This document shows positions 1 to 5,409 of a stretch of 12,250 nt of DNA, piece after piece (the stretch's first letter is position 1; each line of letters starts with the position of its first letter). The DNA comes from DATJQF01 sp035505995 (GTDB taxonomy: Bacteria; Bacteroidota; Bacteroidia; Bacteroidales; FEN-979). The translations under genes and the position numbers were made by a program. The stretch lies in contig DATJQF010000030.1 in the NCBI GenBank assembly GCA_035505995.1, forward strand, positions 1-12,250. The letters are read 5' to 3'. The notes under the pieces are model-generated. The model did not search any database, had not been told where the DNA came from, and was given only the letters and a program-made list of their open reading frames with translations.

Positions 1-171
1 GACGGGAAATGCTCCCTGGAAGAAGCAGTTGAGAACATAAAGAAGCACACCCGCCATTATGCCAAGCGCCAGCTCACCTGGTTCCGGAAGCAACCCGAAA
101 TGAAATGGTTCCATCCCGACCAGGAGCAGGAAATCATACAATACATTCAAAGGCAACTGCAAAAAACGTAA
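1..171 (+). CDS. miaA: tRNA dimethylallyltransferase, C-terminal 56 residues (5'-truncated by window edge)
   Basis: MiaA transfers a dimethylallyl group from DMAPP to N6 of A37 in tRNAs that read codons starting with U. Only the C-terminal end is present: frame 1 is open from the first base to the TAA at 169-171. The tail contains the family signature 'HYAKRQLTWFRK' (about residues 20-31 of the fragment), followed by a Trp-Phe-His-Pro segment typical of Bacteroidota MiaA C-termini. The catalytic P-loop and the DMAPP/tRNA core lie outside the window. The next gene starts 43 nt downstream on the same strand and could be co-transcribed. Identification rests on this short but characteristic tail. 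Confidence 0.9.
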   Translation, partial: DGKCSLEEAVENIKKHTRHYAKRQLTWFRKQPEMKWFHPDQEQEIIQYIQRQLQKT

Positions 172-184
172 GTTTGCGGTCGCA

Positions 185-207
185 TCCATCATCTATCATC
201 TATCATC
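185..207. repeat. Heptanucleotide short tandem repeat (ATCATCT x2 plus 6 nt)
   Basis: Between miaA and the next start codon, the heptamer ATCATCT occurs twice in perfect tandem from 188, followed by a third copy lacking its last base, ending at 207. It stops 7 nt before the ATG at 215, where a ribosome-binding site would sit, and no purine-rich Shine-Dalgarno is visible there. Its role is unknown; it may be simple slippage DNA or part of a dispersed heptamer family (see 1066 and 11942). Confidence 0.75.
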
Positions 208-214
208 CCGCCTC

Positions 215-1054
215 ATGATCCTCATCGCCGACAGCGGCTCGACCAAAACCCACTGGGCCCTGGTGGAAGGGGGCGTGCACCGGACCACGATCCACACGCC
301 CGGACTGAATCCCTATTTCCATAATACGGCATCGGTGGAAGCCATCCTCGTGGCCGACCTGATCCCCGGGCTGGTACCGGACCACATCCGCGGGATCTAC
401 TTTTACGGAGCCGGGTGCTCGACGGAAAACAACAACAACCTGCTGCAGGAAGCCATGCAGCCCTGGTTCGGCAAGGCGTCCATTCATATCTATCATGATA
501 TCCTCGGAGCAGCGAGAGCCCTGTTCGGGAAAAAGGAGGGGATCGCCTGCATCCTGGGCACCGGGTGCAATTCCTGTTATTACGACGGGAATGAGATCTG
601 GTCGAAAGTGGCGTCGCTGGGTTATCTTTTCGGGGATGAGGGAGCGGGTTCCAACCTCGGCAAGCGGCTGATGGAAAGCTACCTGAAAAAAAGGCTGCCG
701 GAAGATCTGAGATCGGAATTTGAGAAGGAATACAACTTCACCCTGGAGGATTACCTGAATGCCTTCTATAACCGTCCTTTCCCGAACCGGTTCCTGGCAT
801 CTTTCAGCACGTTCATCGCTCCCCGCCAGGAGCATCCCTACCTTCACCGGCTGGTCCGGGATTCGTTCGACGCCTTCTTCGAGGAACAGGTGAAGCAATA
901 TGACGATTACCGGAAGCTGACGGTTTCCTTCGTCGGCTCCATTGCATTCTGTTACCGGAAGATCCTTATGGAATCAGCAAAGGCACACAAGATCAGGACC
1001 GGCATCATCCTTCAGTCCCCCCTCGAGGGTCTCATCAGCTATCACCAGGAATAA
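215..1054 (+). CDS. BadF/BadG/BcrA/BcrD-family ATPase, N-acetylglucosamine kinase-like
   Basis: This is an ASKHA-fold sugar kinase-like protein of 279 residues. Members of this family that resemble eukaryotic NAGK phosphorylate amino sugars such as GlcNAc with ATP, so a cytoplasmic role in amino-sugar recycling is the natural guess. Visible motifs: the N-terminal phosphate-1 loop 'ADSGSTKTHWALV' (residues 5-17), the phosphate-2 loop 'ILGTGCNSCYYDG' (about 112-124), the 'GYLFGDEGAGSNLGKRL' segment (about 135-151) with the family GDEGxGxxLG signature, and a C-terminal 'VGSIAFCYRKIL' adenosine-type motif. The length fits the short Bacteroidota version. ATG 215 is chosen because the phosphate-1 loop starts at once after it. 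No Shine-Dalgarno is seen; a heptamer repeat occupies that place. The exact sugar substrate cannot be read from the sequence. Confidence 0.88.
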   Translation: MILIADSGSTKTHWALVEGGVHRTTIHTPGLNPYFHNTASVEAILVADLIPGLVPDHIRGIYFYGAGCSTENNNNLLQEAMQPWFGKASIHIYHDILGAARALFGKKEGIACILGTGCNSCYYDGNEIWSKVASLGYLFGDEGAGSNLGKRLMESYLKKRLPEDLRSEFEKEYNFTLEDYLNAFYNRPFPNRFLASFSTFIAPRQEHPYLHRLVRDSFDAFFEEQVKQYDDYRKLTVSFVGSIAFCYRKILMESAKAHKIRTGIILQSPLEGLISYHQE

Positions 1055-1065
1055 GCTTCCTTACT

Positions 1066-1101
1066 TCCTGCCTCTTCTTTTTGAACTCCTGCCTCTTCTT
1101 T
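1066..1101. repeat. 15-bp direct repeat with 21-bp period in pyrimidine-rich intergenic DNA
   Basis: The 15-mer TCCTGCCTCTTCTTT occurs at 1066-1080 and again, identical, at 1087-1101. The start-to-start distance is 21 bp, which is three heptads. The tract fills the 59-bp gap between two convergent genes and continues into pyrimidine-rich sequence up to the 3' end of the minus-strand gene. No hairpin terminator is visible in this gap. Confidence 0.8.
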
Positions 1102-1113
1102 CCTCATTCCTCC

Positions 1114-1701
1114 CTAAAAGAGATATCTGTGCACCTTTTTACAGTACGCAAGCCATTTTTCTCCAAACCGCTCTTCCAGAAACTTCTCTTCCGCCAGGAT
1201 GATCCGGTGGTGGAAATAAATCACATAGATGGAAAGCGCGATCGTGGAAGGCTCCGGGAAATAAAGACAAGCGGCCAGGCAGAAGAAATATACCGCGAGG
1301 TAGATCGGGTTACGGGTAAGGGCATATATCCCATGGGTGCGCAGCTCGGTGGGGAAGTCGGGCAGACCTACCAGCAGGGCCGGACCGAGGTCGATAAAGG
1401 CACGGATGAAAAAGAATACGGCAGCCAGCATGACAAAAGCCCCTGCCCACGACATTTCATACGGAACCCTGACCCAGCCGATCCCCGGCATGAGGGCTTT
1501 CAGCAGGAAGAGCATGAGCACAAGGCCGAAGGCGATCTTCGAGCTGTAAAAGAAAAAGGGATGGATGGAAGGCTTTCCCAGGACCCTGACCGGGGCTCCC
1601 GGGTTCTTCCGGTGACGGATCCCACCGGAAATGAACAGCAGGATCATCGCGAGACCCAGGATGGTGAAGAGCAGGAGGACGACAAAATTGTATAAGGGCA
1701 T
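1114..1701 (-). CDS. Isoprenylcysteine carboxyl methyltransferase/phospholipid methyltransferase-like membrane protein
   Basis: This is an integral inner-membrane protein of 195 residues related to the ICMT/PEMT superfamily, whose members use S-adenosylmethionine to methylate membrane-embedded acceptors. Hydrophobic segments lie at about residues 4-26, 47-70, 83-105 and 132-160. The SAM-binding half carries 'GIYALTRNPIYL' (about 124-135), matching the usual G-x-Y-x-x-x-R-(H/N)-P-x-Y pattern with Asn in place of His. It is followed by the C-terminal 'EEKFLEERFGEKWLAY' (about 168-183), matching the EE-x(3)-L-x(3)-FG-x(2)-Y-x(2)-Y signature with Trp at the first Tyr. Bacterial members are rarely characterised and the acceptor here is unknown. 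A TAnnTTTG box lies about 70 nt upstream at 1772-1779. The gene runs convergent to the BadF-like gene. Confidence 0.82.
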   Translation of the reverse strand: MPLYNFVVLLLFTILGLAMILLFISGGIRHRKNPGAPVRVLGKPSIHPFFFYSSKIAFGLVLMLFLLKALMPGIGWVRVPYEMSWAGAFVMLAAVFFFIRAFIDLGPALLVGLPDFPTELRTHGIYALTRNPIYLAVYFFCLAACLYFPEPSTIALSIYVIYFHHRIILAEEKFLEERFGEKWLAYCKKVHRYLF

Positions 1702-1771
1702 GTTTTCTGAGAGTTAAGGATGTTATCCGGTTTGACGGGTCAGAACAATTACAGGTACCGTCAGGCAGGTG

Positions 1772-1779
1772 CAAAAATA
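1772..1779 (-). promoter_or_regulatory. Probable Bacteroidota promoter -7 box (TATTTTTG)
   Basis: On the minus strand the sequence reads TATTTTTG, an exact match to the Bacteroidota -7 consensus TAnnTTTG. It could drive the ICMT-like gene about 70 nt downstream. A TTG lies 23 nt upstream, inside the first arm of the terminator stem; that is the long limit of accepted spacing, so the -33 element is uncertain. The box overlaps the foot of the terminator hairpin by two bases. Confidence 0.45.
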
Positions 1780-1814
1780 TTAAAAGTTGAGATGAATGAT
1801 CCCAACTTTTAATA
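1772..1814 (-). terminator. Rho-independent terminator of the lipoprotein gene
   Basis: A perfect 12-bp inverted repeat, 1778-1789 against 1803-1814 with a 13-nt loop, lies 49 nt past the stop codon of the minus-strand lipoprotein gene. Read on the minus strand, the stem is followed by a short T run (TTTTT, 1773-1777). The stem is AT-rich with only two G-C pairs, so it may be a weak terminator. Confidence 0.65.
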
Positions 1815-1862
1815 AGATGAATAGGGTCCAGCCGGTTCGGCGAAAGGGGTTCTCCTTCTTCA

Positions 1863-2267
1863 TCATTTCACGGTAAAGCTCCAGACGTCGCTTTCCGTAA
1901 AGGCCCCGTGCACATCATAGGATACGACCTTCCAGTGATACATCGTGCCTTTCTGCAGATCGCCGACAGTTACTGACTGGTCAGAGATGCGGAAAGCCAC
2001 CCGGTGGGTCAGGTAACCCAGGGTGCCGAGGTAAACATCATGTGTCATCAAATCTCCGTCCGGGTCAGTACTGGACCAGCTGAGGATCACCTGGTTGCCG
2101 GATACTTCAGCCTCATCCATCGGATAGATGACCTTAGGTTTGGCCGGATTGTGATTTTCATTGGTGATGGGTGGATCCGTAGGGGTGGGATCCGTTTTTT
2201 TACATGCCACGGCGAACATGAAAAGGATCGCCAGCATGATCCCGGTGCAGATGGTTAATTTTTTCAT
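1863..2267 (-). CDS. Small lipoprotein with a fibronectin type III-like domain
   Basis: A predicted surface or periplasmic lipoprotein of 134 residues. It begins MKK, has a hydrophobic stretch from about residue 5 to 21 and a lipobox ending 'FAVAC', with the lipidated Cys at position 22. A Thr/Pro/Asp-rich linker (about 23-45) leads into a single beta-sandwich domain (about 50-134). The pattern 'VILSWSSTDPDGD' then 'YHWKVVSYDVHG' and a terminal 'VWSFTV' is the fibronectin-III-like fold common in Bacteroidota surface proteins. Start 2267 is preferred over an in-frame ATG at 2309 because a strong AGGAGGT lies just before it and because the signal peptide then starts with MKK. It is flanked by its own promoter box (2318-2325) and a terminator, so it looks monocistronic. 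The binding partner is unknown. Confidence 0.8.
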   Translation of the reverse strand: MKKLTICTGIMLAILFMFAVACKKTDPTPTDPPITNENHNPAKPKVIYPMDEAEVSGNQVILSWSSTDPDGDLMTHDVYLGTLGYLTHRVAFRISDQSVTVGDLQKGTMYHWKVVSYDVHGAFTESDVWSFTVK

Positions 2268-2272
2268 AGCAT

Positions 2273-2279
2273 ACCTCCT
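2273..2279 (-). promoter_or_regulatory. Strong Shine-Dalgarno (AGGAGGT) that fixes the lipoprotein start
   Basis: The minus strand reads AGGAGGT five nucleotides before the ATG at 2267-2265. It is a near-perfect anti-SD match, unusual in Bacteroidota where SD sites are generally weak or absent. It argues against the upstream in-frame ATG at 2309. Confidence 0.75.
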
Positions 2280-2317
2280 TTTTTTTAGGTTGTGTAATGC
2301 ATGTTGCAATTACGGAC

Positions 2318-2325
2318 CAAAAATA
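2318..2325 (-). promoter_or_regulatory. Probable -7 promoter box (TATTTTTG) for the lipoprotein gene
   Basis: The minus strand carries TATTTTTG, an exact TAnnTTTG match, about 50 nt before the start codon at 2267. This would give a leader of roughly 45 nt containing the strong Shine-Dalgarno. No clear TTTG -33 element is visible upstream; a TTTC-like stretch is the nearest candidate. Confidence 0.5.
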
Positions 2326-2690
2326 TTCCAGGCGGTAAGCAGGAAGAAACGGAAAAATGTCATATCGGGTTATGTATTTGCATAAAAACCAATAATTTAT
2401 GGAATGTGTTTAAAGTTTGCCCGGGATTGTCGGATTTTTAAAGAAAGCGATAGTTTTAACAAATCAATTTTTACGGGGAGCGCCGAAAAGATTAAATCAG
2501 GTTGCGGACGCTGCTTAAAATCAGTCAGGAATGGAAGGAACCCTTGAAAAATCCAAATCCGGTATTTATTTCCGGGTAAGAACTTGGGCAATTATATAAT
2601 ATTGCAGGGGAGAGGAACGGTAATTTTTGCAATTTCAACAAGTAGGTTCTTGTTATCTGAGGAGTTATCCAAAGGGAATAGTTCATACCC
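2326..2690. other. AT-rich intergenic region without a convincing gene
   Basis: This stretch separates the lipoprotein promoter from the tRNA terminator. I see no start codon followed by a protein-like reading frame. The one minus-strand frame over 60 codons (2397-2591) starts only at TTG, has no ribosome-binding site and resembles no family. Minor structures: a near-palindrome GCAAT...ATTGC around 2588-2606, and an inverted repeat with 7-bp arms CAAAGGG/CCCTTTG at 2670-2676 and 2688-2694, which has no T run after it in either direction. Confidence 0.6.
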
Positions 2691-2695
2691 TTTGT

Positions 2696-2728
2696 AAAAA
2701 TAAAACAAGGAAGTATACACTTCCTTGT
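2696..2728 (-). terminator. Rho-independent terminator of tRNA-Gly
   Basis: A perfect 10-bp stem (ACAAGGAAGT 2705-2714 against ACTTCCTTGT 2719-2728) with a 4-nt loop begins 4 nt beyond the tRNA discriminator base. On the minus strand it is followed by TTTTATTTTT. This is a textbook intrinsic terminator directly behind the tRNA. Confidence 0.9.
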
Positions 2729-2732
2729 CCTG

Positions 2733-2805
2733 AGCGGTAAATGGGGATCGAACCCACGACCCTCAGCTTGGGAAGCTGATGCTCTACCATCTGAGCTACT
2801 ACCGC
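2733..2805 (-). tRNA. tRNA-Gly (anticodon CCC)
   Basis: On the minus strand the cloverleaf folds completely. The acceptor stem GCGGTAG pairs with TTACCGC (one G-U at 7-66). The D arm is GCTC/GAGC, the anticodon arm TCAGC/GCTGA with loop TTCCCAA, the variable loop five bases, and the T arm GTGGG/CCCAT with loop TTCGATC. The anticodon at positions 34-36 is CCC, reading GGG glycine codons. The discriminator is T73, as usual for bacterial tRNA-Gly. CCA is not encoded: the base after T73 starts CAGG. Length is 73 nt. A -7-like box lies 10 nt upstream and a strong terminator 4 nt downstream, so it is a single-gene transcript. Confidence 0.96.
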
Positions 2806-2815
2806 AATCCGGCGA

Positions 2816-2823
2816 CAAATATA
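2816..2823 (-). promoter_or_regulatory. Probable -7 promoter box (TATATTTG) of tRNA-Gly
   Basis: The minus strand reads TATATTTG, an exact TAnnTTTG match, 10 nt before the mature 5' end of the tRNA. That would leave a 5' leader of only a few nucleotides for RNase P. No clear TTTG or TTG is seen at 17-20 nt upstream. Confidence 0.5.
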
Positions 2824-2928
2824 TTAATTTTCTCTGTGTCTTGTATATTCAGGCGCTTGAAAGATTTTTCTTGACTTTTCGATTTTTATTACTACATTAA
2901 ACACCGAAAATATAGTAAGGAAAAAAAT

Positions 2929-5004
2929 ATGTTATATCAGAAGGTAACTCCTTCTCTCCTAATATTACTTTATTGCTTGTTCCCCATTCATTCTTACAGC
3001 CAATGGGAATGGCAAAATCCGTTGCCCCAGGGAAATAACCTGAACTGGGTCCGGTTTGTGGATGACAACACAGCCTTTGCCGTGGGAGATAAAGGGACGA
3101 TCATGAAAACAACCGATAAAGGGTTGACATGGGAGCAAATCTATTTCGGCTATTACCAAAGTTTGACCGGTATCTTTTTTGTCAACTCACAACTCGGATA
3201 TGCGGTTGGCTCAAACAAAAGCGATCATTGGGGGTATGCATTTAAAACAACTGACGGGGGTTCCACCTGGACACAGCTTCCTGTTCAATTTGGGGATGAA
3301 GCCCTTTGTGTCTGGTTTATTAATGAGAAGACAGGATATGTCGGAACCTACTGGGCACTATACAAGACAATAGATGGTGGCGAGAATTGGAGTCTTCAGA
3401 CATCACCCCCGATTTATACTGCCTGCTTTTCGATCTTGTTTACTGACTCATTAACGGGATATTTAGGGGGATGGGAGGAAATCTATAAAACCACAGATGG
3501 AGGCAATACATGGAACATAAGCTATTTTGATCCCAATGAATCACAATTTTCACTATGCTTTACAACTCATGATACGGGATTTGCAGTCAGCCACCATGGT
3601 ACTATTCTCAAAACAACAAATGCGGGGCAGACCTGGGCGGCTTCTTCAGAGCCGGACGATTTTACCAGCATCTTTTTCTCTTCCCCGCAGACTGGTATTA
3701 TTGCAGGATCAAGTCATTTATACAGAACAACAGATAGCGGTAATTCCTGGCAACCTCAGTCATTACCGGTACCGGACCTTCTGTGGGCAGGATCATTTGC
3801 GGATTCTATGAATGCAATTGTTGTAGGTAATCATGGTGCTACAGTTGTGACAAATAATGATGGATTGACCTGGGAGGTAAGATCATCGTATATTACAACG
3901 AATAATTTGACATCCTTGTTTTTTACAAGTCAGGATGTAGGTTACGCCGCGGGAGATGCTGGGACTATTCTTAAAACCAATGATGGAGGAAATACCTGGC
4001 AAAATTGCTATTCAGGAACGAACAAATTTCTTTATTGCCTTTACTTCTCAAGTCCTGACGTTGGGTATGTTTGCGGATTTAATAATGCCATCCTAAAAAC
4101 CATTGACGGAGGTTCAAGCTGGTTCCCAATTTATTCTTCCACAGACCCGCATGAGTTTACTTGCATTCAGTTCCCTTCTCAAAACATTGGATACTGTTTA
4201 TATGAAGGATTATTAAAAACCATGGATGCCGGTAATTCATGGTATATTAAATCTCCGCCCGATATTTCAAATAATTCAATGTATTTCACAACTATTGACA
4301 CAGGTTACTTTTGTGGCAAGAATGGACAGATCCGTATGACGCCTGATGGAGGAGACACCTATATCTCGTTAAACTCAGGTGTGTCGGTAGATTTGATTTC
4401 AATTTATTTTCCTACAGGAAATGTTGGATTTGTGACAGGTAATAACTTGATATTAAAAACGTATGATGCTGGAAATACATGGGAAATAAAGTATTCTGGA
4501 TCCTTCAGACCATGGAATCCACATAGTATCAACTTCTCTGATTTGTTACATGGGTATTTAATCGGCTGGGATACAATCTTAAGAACGAAAGATGGAGGAG
4601 AGACCTGGCAGTCTACTTCAACGTGTAACTTTTATTTATATCCTATTAATTCAATCTGGTTTTCAGATTCACTTACAGGTTATATTGCCGGTGAAAACGG
4701 CTCAATACTTAAAACCAAAACCGGTGGGGTTATTAGCGGGATTAAGAAAAAATCCGGACCAGAAAGGATCACTGTTTTCCCGAATCCTAACGACGGAAAA
4801 TTCTATTTTGAATTAAATGGGCAAACAGATGGGGAAATTGAAGTATATAGTTTGAACGGTAAACTAATTTATAAATCAGAACTATTTCTTAACCAACGAC
4901 CATATATGGTAGATCTTCGTCCATGCAAACCGGGTATTTACTTTTTAAGGATTCGAGTACATGATAGAATATTTACAGGAAAAGTTTTAGCTATCGATGA
5001 TTAA
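2929..5004 (+). CDS. Secreted YCF48/BNR-type beta-propeller protein with T9SS C-terminal sorting domain
   Basis: A 691-residue exported protein with a signal peptide at residues 1-25, likely cut after 'HSYSQ'. Residues about 30-600 consist of a repeat of 38-46 residues ending in K-T-x-D-G-G-x-T-W, as in photosystem stability factor YCF48 and sortilin/BNR propellers. The aromatic end falls at W68, 114, 154, 195, 236, 274, 315, 357, 398, 438, Y478, W518 and W560, with a degenerate 14th copy near 600. Fourteen blades would make two seven-bladed propellers (inference). Residues about 613-691, 'ITVFPNPNDGKF' through 'PGIYFLRI', are a type A T9SS sorting domain, so the protein is probably exported across the outer membrane and attached to the surface or released. 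AAGGA lies 9-13 nt before the ATG at 2929. Base composition is clearly more AT-rich than the flanking genes. Ligand unknown. Confidence 0.9.
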   Translation: MLYQKVTPSLLILLYCLFPIHSYSQWEWQNPLPQGNNLNWVRFVDDNTAFAVGDKGTIMKTTDKGLTWEQIYFGYYQSLTGIFFVNSQLGYAVGSNKSDHWGYAFKTTDGGSTWTQLPVQFGDEALCVWFINEKTGYVGTYWALYKTIDGGENWSLQTSPPIYTACFSILFTDSLTGYLGGWEEIYKTTDGGNTWNISYFDPNESQFSLCFTTHDTGFAVSHHGTILKTTNAGQTWAASSEPDDFTSIFFSSPQTGIIAGSSHLYRTTDSGNSWQPQSLPVPDLLWAGSFADSMNAIVVGNHGATVVTNNDGLTWEVRSSYITTNNLTSLFFTSQDVGYAAGDAGTILKTNDGGNTWQNCYSGTNKFLYCLYFSSPDVGYVCGFNNAILKTIDGGSSWFPIYSSTDPHEFTCIQFPSQNIGYCLYEGLLKTMDAGNSWYIKSPPDISNNSMYFTTIDTGYFCGKNGQIRMTPDGGDTYISLNSGVSVDLISIYFPTGNVGFVTGNNLILKTYDAGNTWEIKYSGSFRPWNPHSINFSDLLHGYLIGWDTILRTKDGGETWQSTSTCNFYLYPINSIWFSDSLTGYIAGENGSILKTKTGGVISGIKKKSGPERITVFPNPNDGKFYFELNGQTDGEIEVYSLNGKLIYKSELFLNQRPYMVDLRPCKPGIYFLRIRVHDRIFTGKVLAIDD

Positions 5005-5023
5005 CCTTAATAATTAAATTGTC

Positions 5024-5314
5024 ATGAAGTCAACATCATGCATTTTGGTTACAATTTTGTTGATTTTTTGCAATCGTTCATGTTCATAAGGGATATAGAT
5101 GCCTTTTGATTCTACCGGGTAAAAGAGTCTTGAAGTGTAAAATATTCTTTCAGATTCGGGAAAACTGAGTTTTGATGTTGTTGTTCATGGGATCTGCGTA
5201 CAAGATTCACTTATTAATAATAAACTTTTCACTCGTGTCGATCTGTCTGGTACTGCCCGCTGTACGTATTCAAAATACCCAATTTGAGTTCCGGTATTTA
5301 TCTCTTTAGAATAA
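5024..5314 (+). pseudogene. Decayed secreted-protein or lipoprotein gene (in-frame stops)
   Basis: Starting 19 nt after the propeller gene, ATG 5024 opens a 21-codon frame with a signal-peptide shape (MKS, then a hydrophobic run 'CILVTILLIFC') that stops at TAA 5087. The same frame, without any shift, continues through stops at 5096, 5120 and 5138. It then stays open for 48 codons (5141-5284), reading protein-like sequence such as 'GKLSFDVVVHGICVQDS' and 'LFTRVDLSGTARC', and ends with stops at 5285 and 5312. The later part resembles the propeptide or N-terminal segment of Bacteroidota secreted proteins, with its Phe-x-Arg-Val pattern followed by Pro-Val-Phe; this is a weak resemblance, not an assignment. 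It is probably a remnant of a gene once co-transcribed with the propeller gene. Chance coding in AT-rich spacer remains possible. Confidence 0.45.
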
Positions 5315-5409
5315 GGTCTATAATTACAGGAGAAGCTTTTTGCGAGAAGATCATTATAAGAAAGGGATAAATTCTTCAAAACGATTTACTTTAATCCCTT
5401 TGTGAACCT
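5315..5409. other. Intergenic DNA with an inverted repeat between convergent units
   Basis: This holds an inverted repeat AAAGGGAT (5361-5368) / ATCCCTTT (5394-5401) with a 25-nt loop; the stem can extend by AAA/TTT past one bulged base. It lies just beyond the stop of the minus-strand DUF5916 gene and could end its transcript, but no T run follows on either strand. The stretch CCCTTTGTGAACCTTTA (5396-5412) resembles short CTTTGTGAACC-type intergenic sequences I recall from Bacteroidota genomes; this is recollection and unchecked. Confidence 0.4.

Noticed and set aside
203..898. 231-codon minus-strand frame antisense to the BadF-like gene
   Set aside because: The plus strand has clear ATPase motifs; this frame is a mirror of its codon bias.
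1778..1814. 12-bp inverted repeat as an invertible promoter
   Set aside because: Only 13 bp between the arms, no recombinase nearby, and the stem followed by a T run is explained better as a terminator.
2397..2591. 64-codon minus-strand frame
   Set aside because: Starts only at TTG, no ribosome-binding site, no recognisable family features.
2733..2805. tRNA-Gly as an attachment site of an integrated element
   Set aside because: No second copy of the tRNA 3' end and no integrase gene seen in the window.
2525..2818. 97-codon minus-strand reading frame over the tRNA
   Set aside because: Its N-terminal part is simply translated tRNA-Gly, a known false-gene pattern; the frame has no ribosome-binding site and runs through the terminator.
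2929..5004. Repeated KTxDGG-coding DNA as a CRISPR-like array
   Set aside because: The periodicity is about 123 bp, diverged at DNA level, and lies within one intact reading frame; it encodes protein repeats.
5024..5314. Stop codons TAA/TAG read as glutamine (genetic recoding)
   Set aside because: Other genes in the window use TAA and TAG as normal terminators, so gene decay is the simpler explanation.
5185..5379. 64-codon minus-strand frame antisense to the decayed gene
   Set aside because: No signal, motif or ribosome-binding site; the opposite strand gives a better coding reading.
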